A stretch of 64,000 nt of DNA from SURF-28 sp034521465 (lineage in GTDB: Bacteria; Bacteroidota; Ignavibacteria; Ignavibacteriales; Melioribacteraceae): contig JAXHMN010000011.1 in assembly GCA_034521465.1 (NCBI GenBank), positions 62,001-126,000 of the forward strand. Reading direction: 5' to 3'. The position numbers and the translations under genes were made by a program. Position 1 is the stretch's first letter. Each line of letters opens with the position of its first letter. This document shows, piece by piece, positions 20,242-29,125 of the stretch. Under the pieces are notes generated by a model that did no database searches, had not been told where the DNA came from, and worked only from the letters and a program-made list of their open reading frames with translations.

Positions 20242-22398
20242 TTATTTAATTTTATTCAAAATTTTACTTAGCAATTCGAATGCATTACAACCGAGATAGA
20301 TGAATTCATCTACGCCGGAATTTTTGTGTTCTTCAATTTGTTCTTTTGGATAACCCGCAAGAACCAATGTCACATTTTTATTTTTCTCTTTTATTCCTTT
20401 TGCAATCGGTGGTACAAGTTCAGGATAAGTTTCATCAGTTGAGCAGATCACAACAACATCTGCCTTTGATTCGTCAGCAGCTTTAACAGCATCTTCGGTT
20501 GATTCAAATCCGCGCGGGTATTCAATCTCAAATCCGCCGATTTCAAAAAATCCTTGTGAGAAATCTGCTCGTCCTTTGTGCTGCTTGATTGATCCCATAG
20601 TAGCGAGAAAAACTTTCGGTCTGCTTCCTCGATTTACTTTTATTTCATCTGCTTTGTCGCGGAGTGATTCAAAAAACTCTGCTGCTCTTCTTTGTGGAAT
20701 TTTTTGAATTGAAATTTCTTTAATAGATTTCTCTCTCGTCACTTTTGCAATTTCACCTAAAGTGGAACCCTCTAAAATTGCTTCAGCACTTATATCAACT
20801 GCAGTCTCGGTCGAGCCATCAACTAACTTTTTTAACTTATCTAAGATTAATTGGTTTTTATCAGCGCTGCCGGAGGTTCTTAATTTCTTTAAGTAATCTG
20901 ATCTTTTTTTGTGAATCGCTTTGTAGTCCGGTTCGTTCTTGCTCTTCATTTCTTCTTTCAAATTTGAATACATGTTTGTTCCGACAATAACCGACTTACG
21001 TGTTGATATATCTTTCTTTCTGGCTTCCCATATTTTTTCAATTTCCGCTTGTACATAACCTTCTTCAAGAGTTTTAAGCAAACCGCCTTTTTCTTCAATC
21101 TTTTGGAATTCTTTCCAGGCTGCTTTTGCTATTTCGTCGGTTAATTTTTCTATGAAGAATGAACCACCTGCAGGGTCAATTAAATTTGTTAAGTGCGATT
21201 CTTCATCTAAAATTATTTGAGTGTTCCGTGTTATCCGTCTCGAAATTTGATCCGGCATTCCAAAAATTTCGTCAAAAGTATTTGTATGGAGTGAATCAAT
21301 TCCGCCGACAACAGCAGAGAATGCTTCCGTAGTTGTTCTGAGTAAATTTGTATAAGGATCAAATTTTGTTTGAGTGAAAAATCCTGTTCTTGCATGAATG
21401 GTCATTTTTCTATTTTCTTTATTTACACCGAATGCTTCGGTAATCTTTGACCAGAGGATTTTTGCCGCTCTTAATTTTGCGATTTCCATAAAGAAGAATG
21501 AACCTACTCCGAAGGTAAATCTCATTTGTTTGGCAATTAAGTTTACATCCAATCCTTTCTCGGATAGTCTGTTCATATACTCCACCGCAGATGCAAGTGT
21601 ATAAGCAAGTTCCTGAACTGCGTTTGCACCGGAGTTGTGATAAGGTAATCCACTCACCCCAATAGTTTTAACATTAGGAGTTTTTTCTTCTGACCACTTG
21701 GTCCCCAATTTTAATTCGCTCAATAAATAATCTAAAGAAACCGGAAGTTTTCCGTTTTCAACCAAATAGGAAATTGGATCGGCTGTTATACTTCCTCTTA
21801 CTTTTGACTTGTCAATGTTTTTATCGATTAAATAAGCGGCAAAGATAGACATCATTGGAAGAGAAGAAAAACCGGTATTAATGTGAAGCGGATATTTTGT
21901 TATATCAACTTCATCAAATGTTTTTTTGAAACTGTTGAGTGCTGAAATTGAAACACCATTTTTGCCGACTTGTCCAATCTCGGCATTATCAGCATCAAGT
22001 CCTAGCTTGGTTGCTTCATCTAATGGAAGTGAAATAGAATTTTGACCGCGTGACAAGTCATTTTTTAATGCCTCGTTAAATTCTTCTGCAAGGGGATAGG
22101 GTATATCTTGACAAATTTCCCAACCGCTTTTTCTATAACCGGCAGCATTATTTCCCCTGACATAATTACCGTCACCCGGAAGTTCATCAGTAAATTCTAA
22201 ATTCTCTAAATCCTTTTTCGTGTAAATCGGTTGGAGATCAATTCCTTCATAAGTTTTTGTAACTAACTTTTTTTCGAACGGAACACCTTTAAAATCTTTC
22301 TCAACAACCTCACGCCACTTTTCATATGTGGGTGATTGAAAATCTGCATTTAGATTTAATTCTTTTGGTAATTCCGGTTTCAATTTTTCTTCTGACAT
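20242..22398 (-). CDS. mutA: Methylmalonyl-CoA mutase, small subunit
   Basis: Structural partner of MutB in the heterodimeric mutase. 718 residues from the ATG at 22398 (MSEEKLKPELPKELN, with GGAG 8 bases upstream; the upstream ATG at 22416 has no RBS). It has the same barrel as MutB (HINTGFSSLPMM, TIHARTGFFTQTKFDPYTNLLRTTTEAFSA, LIDPAGGSFFIE), but the C-terminal domain reads ATMGSIKQHKGRADF where a cobalamin-binding subunit would have D-x-H-x-x-G, as expected for a MutA that does not bind the cofactor. Intact. First gene of the operon. Confidence 0.93.
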   Translation of the reverse strand: MSEEKLKPELPKELNLNADFQSPTYEKWREVVEKDFKGVPFEKKLVTKTYEGIDLQPIYTKKDLENLEFTDELPGDGNYVRGNNAAGYRKSGWEICQDIPYPLAEEFNEALKNDLSRGQNSISLPLDEATKLGLDADNAEIGQVGKNGVSISALNSFKKTFDEVDITKYPLHINTGFSSLPMMSIFAAYLIDKNIDKSKVRGSITADPISYLVENGKLPVSLDYLLSELKLGTKWSEEKTPNVKTIGVSGLPYHNSGANAVQELAYTLASAVEYMNRLSEKGLDVNLIAKQMRFTFGVGSFFFMEIAKLRAAKILWSKITEAFGVNKENRKMTIHARTGFFTQTKFDPYTNLLRTTTEAFSAVVGGIDSLHTNTFDEIFGMPDQISRRITRNTQIILDEESHLTNLIDPAGGSFFIEKLTDEIAKAAWKEFQKIEEKGGLLKTLEEGYVQAEIEKIWEARKKDISTRKSVIVGTNMYSNLKEEMKSKNEPDYKAIHKKRSDYLKKLRTSGSADKNQLILDKLKKLVDGSTETAVDISAEAILEGSTLGEIAKVTREKSIKEISIQKIPQRRAAEFFESLRDKADEIKVNRGSRPKVFLATMGSIKQHKGRADFSQGFFEIGGFEIEYPRGFESTEDAVKAADESKADVVVICSTDETYPELVPPIAKGIKEKNKNVTLVLAGYPKEQIEEHKNSGVDEFIYLGCNAFELLSKILNKIK

Positions 22399-22416
22399 TC
22401 TGTTACTCCGTTTCAA

Positions 22417-22712
22417 TCTTTATCAGTTTGTCATTCCCGCGAAGGCGGGAATCTAATTTCTATGATTATGGATTCCCGATTAATACACTCGGGAATGACT
22501 TAAGAACTCTATACAAAATATCAATAATAGCAGATAATATCTCATTTAACAAAAAGTAAGTGAAGAAAAAATCAAGCCAAATTAGAATTGAGTTTAAGCG
22601 AAATAAGGCTATTTTTCGCAGAAATCTTAACTTAAATTGAGAAATATTTCTCGTTTTTGAAAATGATTTGAATAGATTATCATTACTTTTACACAAGGAA
22701 AAATTTTAGATT
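22417..22712. repeat. Intergenic region with a TTCCCGC-type hairpin repeat and a small palindrome
   Basis: Between the divergent mutA and mobA. GTCATTCCCGCGAAGGCGGGAATC (about 22430-22453) and GGATTCCCGATTAATACACTCGGGAATGAC (about 22470-22499) form nested hairpins; a relative occurs at 27797-27900. Further on GAGAAATATTTCTC (22639-22652) is a perfect 14-bp palindrome upstream of mobA and may be an operator. No gene is visible. Confidence 0.6.
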
Positions 22713-23391
22713 ATGAATAAAGTCAACGGCATAATACTCTCCGGCGGAAAAAGTTCACGTATGGGTGAAGATAAAGCTCTGCTGAAAGTCGGCGCAAAAA
22801 CTATAATTGAAATAATGATTGATAAGCTGAAACCATTCTGCAATGAGATAATAATCAGCGCTGATGAAACCGAAAAATATTCTCAATTCGGTTATAAAGT
22901 TGTACCTGATAAATTTGACAACAGCGGACCACTCGCCGGAATTTATTCCTCTTTACTCGAATCAAATTCAGAAAGAAATTTTATAATCTCTTGCGACTTG
23001 CCTTTAGTCTCTCAAAATGTGATTGAAAATATTATTAACACTAATTCCGATAAAGAAATTATTCTTCCTGTTACGACTGGAAAATATCATCAACTTTGTG
23101 GGGTTTATTCGCAATCTGTTTTGGGGAAAGCTGAATCTATTTTGAGTGACAGAATCGGGAGAAGCGGAGAAGGCGAGTGGTGAAGGGGAGAATTGGAGAA
23201 AAGGAGAAGAGGGGAAAGGGAGAAAGAAGAGAAATACTTCTGTTAAAAGATTACTCGATGTTTCTCAAGTTGAGTTTGTTGATGTCACCTCAATTGCCGA
23301 AGAAAACGAATTTTTGAATATGAATACCTTTGAAGAGTATCAAATAATTCAATCCATATTGATTTCAAGAAAAAATAACTATCCTTTTTAA
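22713..23391 (+). CDS. mobA: Molybdenum cofactor guanylyltransferase, one frameshift and a purine-rich insertion
   Basis: Attaches GMP to molybdopterin to give the guanine dinucleotide cofactor used by DMSO-reductase-family enzymes such as the one encoded 0.7 kb downstream. Seen: ILSGGKSSRMGEDKALLKVG (GTP-binding start), VVPDKFDNSGPLAGI, SCDLPLVS and LCGVYSQSVL. After ESILSDRI, bases 23155-23235 are almost pure A/G and would encode a Glu/Gly/Lys/Arg-rich stretch; a one-base shift occurs within or near it, and the second frame then gives KRNTSVKRLLDVSQVEFVDVTSIAEENEFLNMNT, the normal MobA C-terminus. About 225 residues joined, versus about 190-200 expected, so the purine tract looks like an insertion. 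Confidence 0.82.
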
Positions 23392-23634
23392 GACTATCTA
23401 AATTTATTATACGTATCGTGAATCCTTTCTCGAACCTTGGCATCAAAAGAAATAAAAATCTCTTATTATAGTTTTTGTGGATAAAACGTCTTTTATTTCC
23501 CAAAATCGAAGATTTTATGAAGAAATATTTCCCAATTATAAAAATGAGACTTGTCTACCCTTAAAAAATTTTGCAAAAACGCATATTTATAAATGGCAAG
23601 AAAGTTGACACCCACAAATATCAACATTTACAAA

Positions 23635-23647
23635 TGAGAAATTCTCA
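23635..23647. promoter_or_regulatory. Small palindrome at the start of the MerR-type regulator gene
   Basis: TGAGAAATTCTCA (odd-centred palindrome) directly precedes the ATG at 23648. A related TGAGAAAT half-site is in the palindrome 22639-22652 before mobA. A TTGACA box stands 25 bases upstream (23605-23610) without a clear -10 box. Autoregulation is a guess from position. Confidence 0.3.
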
Positions 23648-24092
23648 ATGAACTTAAGTGAAATAAAAGACAAACCGATTTACCCAATCAGAACTGCGGC
23701 TGAACTACTTGGCATTTCTATTCACACATTAAGAATGTACGAGAGAGAAGGTCTTATTATTCCGCACAAAACAAGCGGTAATCAACGTTCATATTCTCAA
23801 GATGATATTGAGAGAATTGAATGTATCCGACAGAGCAATAAATGAAAGTAAAATCAGTATTAACGGAATTAAAACAATTTACTCGTTGATTCCGTGTTGG
23901 GAAGTCGTAAAGTGTTCGGATGAAGATAGAAGAAATTGCAAAGCGTATTTGGGTCACACAGAACCATGCTGGACTTACAATCACCCAAACACAACTTGTG
24001 AAAATAGAGACTGCCGCGAATGTGAAGTTTACACAAATCACTCAAGCTGCGGTCAAGTGAAAGAATTGATAAGAAAAATTTCGGGAAACTAA
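23648..24092 (+). CDS. MerR-type regulator with Cys-rich C-terminal domain, one frameshift
   Basis: About 147 residues when joined. Residues 12-60 are a MerR winged helix (YPIRTAAELLGISIHTLRMYEREGLIIPHKTSGNQRSYS.DDIERI). An extra base near 23830-23834 shifts the frame; the second part continues AINESKISINGIKTIYSLIPCW and has nine cysteines arranged as CWEVVKC, NCKAYLG, CWTYNHPNTTC, NRDCREC and SSCGQ. Such two-CW domains could hold a metal or Fe-S centre or react with sulfur species. Its stop lies one base before the oxidoreductase start, so it is almost certainly the regulator of that operon. DNA binding is clear; the signal is inferred. Confidence 0.8.
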
Positions 24093-24093
24093 T

Positions 24094-26303
24094 ATGGAAT
24101 TATCGCGACGAAGATTTTTACAGATTTCATCAGCCACGGTAACCGGACTTGCAGCGGTAACTTCGCTGAGTACGATTACAAAAGGCGCAAAAAAGTTAGA
24201 AGAGAAAACCGGCAAACCGGTTAAAGGAATTCAAAAAATTCCGACTTACTGCGATTTATGTTTTTGGAAATGCAGCGCAGTTGCTTATTTGAAAGATGGT
24301 GAACTTTGGAAAATTGAAGGACATCCGAACGATCCGCTAAGTAACGGCAGACTTTGCCCGAGAGGAACCGGCGGTATCGGCGCTCATTATGATAAAGATA
24401 GATTGAAAACTCCGCTCATACGTAAAAGTGAACGTGGTGAAGAAAAATGGGTTAGCGTTACTTGGGGAGAAGCACTTGATTATATAGCCGATAAAATGAA
24501 GAAAATTAAAAATGAATACGGACCCGAATCGATGGCATTATTTAGTCACGGTGTTGGTGGTACGTTTTTGAAACATATGATAAAAGCATACGGTTCACCG
24601 AACGAAACTGCTCCATCATTCGCACAATGCCGCGGACCAAGGGAAACGGGATTCGAATTAACTTTTGGTGATATTGTCGGTTCACCCGAAAGAACCGATA
24701 TCGAAAACACGAAATGTATGGTTTTAATCGGTTCACACCTTGGCGAAAACATGCATAACACACAAGTGCAGGAATTCGCGAAAGCAAACAAAAAAGGTGC
24801 AACATTTATTGTTGTCGATCCGAGATTTTCCGTTGCGGCAAGTAAAGCGAAATATTATCTGCCGATTAAACCGGGAACAGATATCGCATTGCTTCTCGCT
24901 TGGATGAATGTTATCGTAAACGAAAATCTTTACGATAAAGAATACGTTGAAAAATACGGATTCGGTTTTGAACAGTTTGCATATGAAATAAAAGATTACA
25001 CTCCCGAATGGGCTTATCCCAAAACCGGTATCGACCCAAAAGTAATAAGAGAAACGGCTTATGAAATGGCAAAGCATAAACCGGCTACAATTATTCATCC
25101 GGGAAGAAGAACAACGTGGTACGGAGATGACAGTCAAAGAAGTCGTGCAATTGCGTTGTTGAATGCATTGCTCGGAAGCTGGGGAAGAAAAGGCGGATTT
25201 TTTATTCCAACTAAATTGAATATTCCTTCTTATCCTTATCCAGAATATCCGAAATCCGAAAAGGGAAGAGTTGATAATCCCGACTTTAAGATATCCATTC
25301 GCAACCGGAGAACTTTTGGCAAACGGGATTCGTGAAGCAACGATTACGGGAAATCCTTATCCGGTAAAAGGATGGATGATTTACGCAACAAATTTACTGC
25401 AAGCAATTCCGAACCAAGAAGAAACTATTAAAGCAATTCAAAACTTAGACTTAATGGTAGTTGTTGATGTTGTCCCGAGTGAAATTGCAGGCTGGGCTGA
25501 TGTTGTGCTTCCCGAATCTGTTTACTTGGAAAGATATGATGAATTAAATATTTCTCCTTTCAAAGAAGGATTTGTTTCGCTTCAGACAGCCTGTTGTTGA
25601 TGAACCTTCGCATCAAAAACCAAATTGGTGGATTGCTAAAGAGTTAGGTAAAAGACTCGGACTTCAAAAGTATTTTCCGTGGAACGATGTTGAAGAATAT
25701 CTCGATACAAGATTAAAATCCGTCGGTTTATCATTACAACAATTAAAGAAAGAAGGAGTTGTAAAAGCTCCTAAGCAGCCGATTTATTTTGAAGAGGGAG
25801 TTCAACCGAACTTCTGGACGCCTTCAGGCAAAATTGAATTTTACTCACTTCAATTAAAAGAAAAAGGTTTTGATCCTGTGCCAAAATTTACCGAACCGGA
25901 ATCACCGCCTCCCGGTTACTTTAGATTACTGATGGGTAGAGCACCTGTTCACACTTTCGCTAAAACACAATCGAACCCAATTTTAAAAGATATGATGGAA
26001 GAAAACTCGGTCTGGATTAATAATGACATTGCGATGAGATACGGTCTAAAATCCGGTGATTATATAAAATTGAAAAATACTGATGGTGTTGTCTCTAGCA
26101 AAGTAAAAGTTAAAGCTACAGAAAGAATTCGTCCCGACAGTGTTTTTATGGTTCACGGATTCGGACAACGTTCAAGAATGTTGAAGAGCACTTACTTAAA
26201 AGGTGCAAGCGATGCACATCTTACAACAAAGTACAAACTCGATCCGCTTATGGGAGGCACTGCAATGAATGTCAATTTTGTAACTTTTGAGCGGGAGGCG
26301 TAA
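24094..26303 (+). CDS. Molybdopterin oxidoreductase catalytic subunit, PsrA/PhsA-like, two frameshifts
   Basis: Exported catalytic subunit of a complex iron-sulfur molybdoenzyme, about 735 residues. A twin-arginine signal (SRRRFLQ, residues 4-10) leads to the [4Fe-4S] ligands C53, C56, C60 and C88, and C179 in SFAQCRGPRE is the likely molybdenum ligand, as in polysulfide and thiosulfate reductases. The C-terminal cofactor-capping domain ends ..MNVNFVTFEREA. Extra bases near 25288-25290 and 25582 break the frame (VDNPDFRYPFATGELL and GFVSLRQPVVDEPSHQKPNWW restore it). It overlaps the start of the ferredoxin subunit by adjacency. Whether polysulfide, thiosulfate, tetrathionate or an arsenic compound is reduced cannot be read; the sulfur genes downstream favour a sulfur substrate. 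Confidence 0.88.
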
Positions 26304-26843
26304 ATGGCAAGATTTGGAATGGCAATAGATACTAAACTTTGCGTCGGCTGCATGGATTGTGTTGTTGCATGCAAAACAGAAAATAATGTTCCCGAAGGAT
26401 TCAATAGAGATTGGATAACCGAAGAAGCATTCGGAAAATTTCCGAACATAAATCTGGAAATAAGAAGTGAACGATGCAACCATTGTGAAGATGCACCCTG
26501 TGTTTCAAGTTGTCCGACAGGCGCAAGTCATTATCATGATGTTGGCGGAGTTGTATTAGTTGAACATAACGAATGTATCGGTTGTAAAGCCTGCGTTGCA
26601 AGTTGTCCGTATGACGCTCGATTTATACATCCTGACGGTTATGCAGATAAATGTACATTTTGTATTCACAGAGTTGAAGAAGGAAAAGATCCGGCTTGTG
26701 TTTCGGTTTGCCCGACAAACTGTATGATATTCGGTGATCTCGATGATCCGAACAGTGAAATAAGTAAAGAGCTTAATTCGAGAAAACATCATTCATTGAA
26801 ACCGGAAGCCGGTACAAATCCGAAAATATTCTATTTGACTTAA
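26304..26843 (+). CDS. Ferredoxin-like electron transfer subunit, PsrB/PhsB-like
   Basis: 179 residues with four [4Fe-4S] cluster motifs: CVGCMDCVVAC (from C13), CNHCEDAPCVSSCP, CIGCKACVASCP and CTFCIHRVEEGKDPACVSVCP. It carries electrons between the membrane subunit and the molybdenum subunit on the outer face of the cytoplasmic membrane; it has no signal of its own and is expected to be exported with its Tat partner. The ATG at 26304 directly follows the stop of the catalytic subunit. Intact. Confidence 0.93.
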   Translation: MARFGMAIDTKLCVGCMDCVVACKTENNVPEGFNRDWITEEAFGKFPNINLEIRSERCNHCEDAPCVSSCPTGASHYHDVGGVVLVEHNECIGCKACVASCPYDARFIHPDGYADKCTFCIHRVEEGKDPACVSVCPTNCMIFGDLDDPNSEISKELNSRKHHSLKPEAGTNPKIFYLT

Positions 26844-26853
26844 GAGGATTAAG

Positions 26854-27786
26854 ATGCACGAAATAACATCAACAAGAAGTAATCATTTAATCGATCCGAC
26901 TCTTCAGCGTTTGGGGATGGGAAATTCCGGTTTATCTTTTCTGGGTGGAATGGTTGCCGGGATGATGATTATAACAGGATATTTTTTATTTAAGCAAAGA
27001 CAAGATGATGAAACATGTTCATGCAGATATGTTCCTTGGGTAAGTTTGGTTTTACTTAGTCTCGGTATGTTTGCTTTATTTTTAGATCTCGAACATAAAC
27101 TATTTACATGGCGGTTGTACACAACATTTCAAGTAACTTCACCAATGTCTTGGGGCGCGTGGATTTTGATAATTGTTTATCCCGCAATATTTGTAACTAT
27201 ATTAATCACACCACCGAAATGGTTGGTTGAAAAGTTTCCTATTGTAAAAAAATATTCTGATTGGCTCAACGAAAGAAAAATGTGGATTAAAAATATCGGC
27301 GTAGCAAATATGATTCTTGGTGCAATGCTCGGAATGTACACCGGTATTCTCTTAAGCTCACTCGGCGCAAGACCATTGTGGAACACTTCAATTTTATGGC
27401 TGCTCTTTTTAGTATCCGGACTTTCAGGAGCGGCGGCGTTTGTTCATATGGTTGCAAAAAATGTTTACGAAAGAGAATTGCTTGCCAAAGCCGATAACGG
27501 ATTTTTGACTTTCGAATTATTTGTAATCGGATTGATGATTATCGGTTTGCTTACATCAACGCAAGTTCATCAAGATGCAGCGATGTTAATTCTAAGCGGA
27601 CCATTTGCTGCAACTTTCTGGGTCTTTGTCGTCGGTATTGGAATTGTAATTCCGTTAATTATACAATTGATGGCGGTTAATCATAAAGTAAATCACACGC
27701 CTTGGGCGCCGATTATGGTTATTGTCGGCGGATTGATTTTAAGGTTTGTTATTGTGGAAGCAGGACAGGTTAGTTCTTGGTTTTAA
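26854..27786 (+). CDS. NrfD/PsrC-family membrane subunit
   Basis: 310 residues with about eight hydrophobic segments, the NrfD fold. It anchors the complex and exchanges electrons with the quinone pool. Seen: a first helix FLGGMVAGMMIITGYFLF, LFLDLEHKLFTWRLYTTFQVTSPMSWGAW (typical of PsrC-like proteins) and the last helix GLILRFVIVEAGQ. RBS GAGGA eight bases before the ATG, ten bases after the ferredoxin gene. Completes a three-subunit PsrABC/PhsABC-like enzyme. Intact. Confidence 0.92.
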   Translation: MHEITSTRSNHLIDPTLQRLGMGNSGLSFLGGMVAGMMIITGYFLFKQRQDDETCSCRYVPWVSLVLLSLGMFALFLDLEHKLFTWRLYTTFQVTSPMSWGAWILIIVYPAIFVTILITPPKWLVEKFPIVKKYSDWLNERKMWIKNIGVANMILGAMLGMYTGILLSSLGARPLWNTSILWLLFLVSGLSGAAAFVHMVAKNVYERELLAKADNGFLTFELFVIGLMIIGLLTSTQVHQDAAMLILSGPFAATFWVFVVGIGIVIPLIIQLMAVNHKVNHTPWAPIMVIVGGLILRFVIVEAGQVSSWF

Positions 27787-27796
27787 TTTTTCATTA

Positions 27797-27905
27797 GTGT
27801 CATTCCCGCGTGTGGAGTGTTTTTTACGACATCCCGGTTTATCGGGAATTCAAGCGGGAATCTATTTTTAATATAAGATGCCCGATAAAATCTTTCGGGC
27901 ATAAC
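27797..27905. repeat. TTCCCGC-type hairpin repeats between NrfD and YeeE/YedE genes
   Basis: GTCATTCCCGCG and TTCAAGCGGGAATC enclose a further small hairpin (CATCCCGGTTTATCGGGA), and GCCCGATAAAATCTTTCGGGC follows. It is the same family as at 22430-22499. It divides the operon between the reductase genes and the permease genes and may act as an mRNA-stabilising or weak terminating structure. Confidence 0.6.
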
Positions 27906-27941
27906 AAGCAAGTTATTAAGTAGATTTAAAAGGAAATAAAA

Positions 27942-28529
27942 ATGACAGCACTTACTCACATTTTATCAAAAGTTAAACTTCACGTAAGTGATAATGAGCA
28001 TACTCACAGTCACGTAGAAGCGAAACCTTATTCGAATCCGTATTACGTTGGCTTTGGATTGGGATTAGTTTTATTGGCAGCATTTGTAATTATGGGAAGA
28101 GGACTCGGAGCTTCCGGAGCGGTTTCATCTGTTGTAACTGTTGGAGTGAACGCAGTTGCACCGGAACACGCACAGAGTAACGGTTACTTTTCATCTTATA
28201 TTGGCGACGGCACTGTTAGTCCGTTAAAAGATTGGCTCGTGTTTGAAGTACTTGGAGTTATCTTCGGCGGATTCTTATCAGGTATGTTAGCCGGCAGAGT
28301 TAAAGGCGGTGTCGAAAAAGGACCTCGTGTTAAAACAAGAACAAGATTTATCTTTGCTTTTATCGGCGGAACTTTAATGGGTTTCGGGGCTAAGCTTGCA
28401 CGCGGCTGCACAAGCGGACAAGCACTTACCGGCGGGGCTTTACTCGGACTCGGAAGCTGGGCTTTTATGCTCGCAGTTTTCGCCGGCGGATATGCAGTAG
28501 CTTATTTTATGAGGAGGCAATGGACATGA
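27942..28529 (+). CDS. YeeE/YedE-family sulfur transporter, first half-size subunit
   Basis: 195 residues, about five membrane segments. The N-terminus has a short His-rich stretch (NEHTHSHVE). Family motifs are GRGLGASGA near residue 52 and KLARGCTSGQALTGGALLGLGSW with C156, the conserved cysteine thought to relay thiosulfate or sulfur in TsuA-type permeases. It is half the length of TsuA, and the following gene provides the second half, so a heteromeric transporter (PmpA/PmpB-like) is likely. The stop overlaps the next start (ATGA). Intact. Confidence 0.88.
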   Translation: MTALTHILSKVKLHVSDNEHTHSHVEAKPYSNPYYVGFGLGLVLLAAFVIMGRGLGASGAVSSVVTVGVNAVAPEHAQSNGYFSSYIGDGTVSPLKDWLVFEVLGVIFGGFLSGMLAGRVKGGVEKGPRVKTRTRFIFAFIGGTLMGFGAKLARGCTSGQALTGGALLGLGSWAFMLAVFAGGYAVAYFMRRQWT

Positions 28530-29125
28530 ACGCACCATTTTACAAATTCGATCTATTTGGTTTTGATGTCAGTTTGATTATTGCTTTTGCAATTGGTATT
28601 GGCTTCGGGTTTGCTTTGGAGCGCGGTGGATTCGGAAGTGCGAGAATTCTTGCCGCACAATTCTACTTCACCAATATGCGTGTTCTTAAAGTTATGTTTA
28701 CCGCAATTGTTACCGCAATGATCGGAGTTTTCTATTTATCATACATTGGATATTTAGATTTGTCGTTAATTTATATCAGCGATACATATATCATCCCCCA
28801 AATTGTTGGTGGATTAATTCTTGGTGTTGGATTTATAGTTGGCGGTTATTGTCCCGGGACATCGTTCGTCGCATTTTCAACAGGCAAGAAAGATGCGATT
28901 GTTTTTATACTCGGTGTGACGTTTGGTATTTTTGTCTTTGGTGAATTATTTCCGTTCATACAAGATTTTTATTACTCAACAAATATGGGAAGAGTAACTC
29001 TGCCTGACTTTTTCGGACTCTCTTACGGTATGGTTGTATTCTTGGTAGTATTGATGGCGCTTGGTGCATTTGCCGCTGCGGAGTGGGGTGAAAGAGTTAT
29101 GGCGAAAAAAGGAGAATCAAAATGA
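28526..29125 (+). CDS. YeeE/YedE-family sulfur transporter, second half-size subunit
   Basis: 199 residues from the ATG at 28526, chosen because AGGAGG (28512-28517) is 8 bases upstream and because it gives a 4-bp overlap with the stop of the previous gene; an ATG at 28520 is too close to the RBS. Motifs: FALERGGFGSARILAAQFYF and VGGYCPGTSFVA with the conserved Cys of the family. About five membrane segments. Expected to work with the preceding gene in uptake of thiosulfate or persulfide sulfur. Its stop overlaps the rhodanese start by ATGA. Confidence 0.88.
   Translation: MNAPFYKFDLFGFDVSLIIAFAIGIGFGFALERGGFGSARILAAQFYFTNMRVLKVMFTAIVTAMIGVFYLSYIGYLDLSLIYISDTYIIPQIVGGLILGVGFIVGGYCPGTSFVAFSTGKKDAIVFILGVTFGIFVFGELFPFIQDFYYSTNMGRVTLPDFFGLSYGMVVFLVVLMALGAFAAAEWGERVMAKKGESK

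Noticed and set aside
23146..23391. Separate small gene after mobA
   Set aside because: Its C-terminal half is the missing MobA C-terminus, so it is the shifted end of mobA.
25271..26303. Programmed frameshifting in the molybdoenzyme gene
   Set aside because: No slippery heptamer with downstream structure at the shift sites, and the same kind of indel occurs in many unrelated genes.
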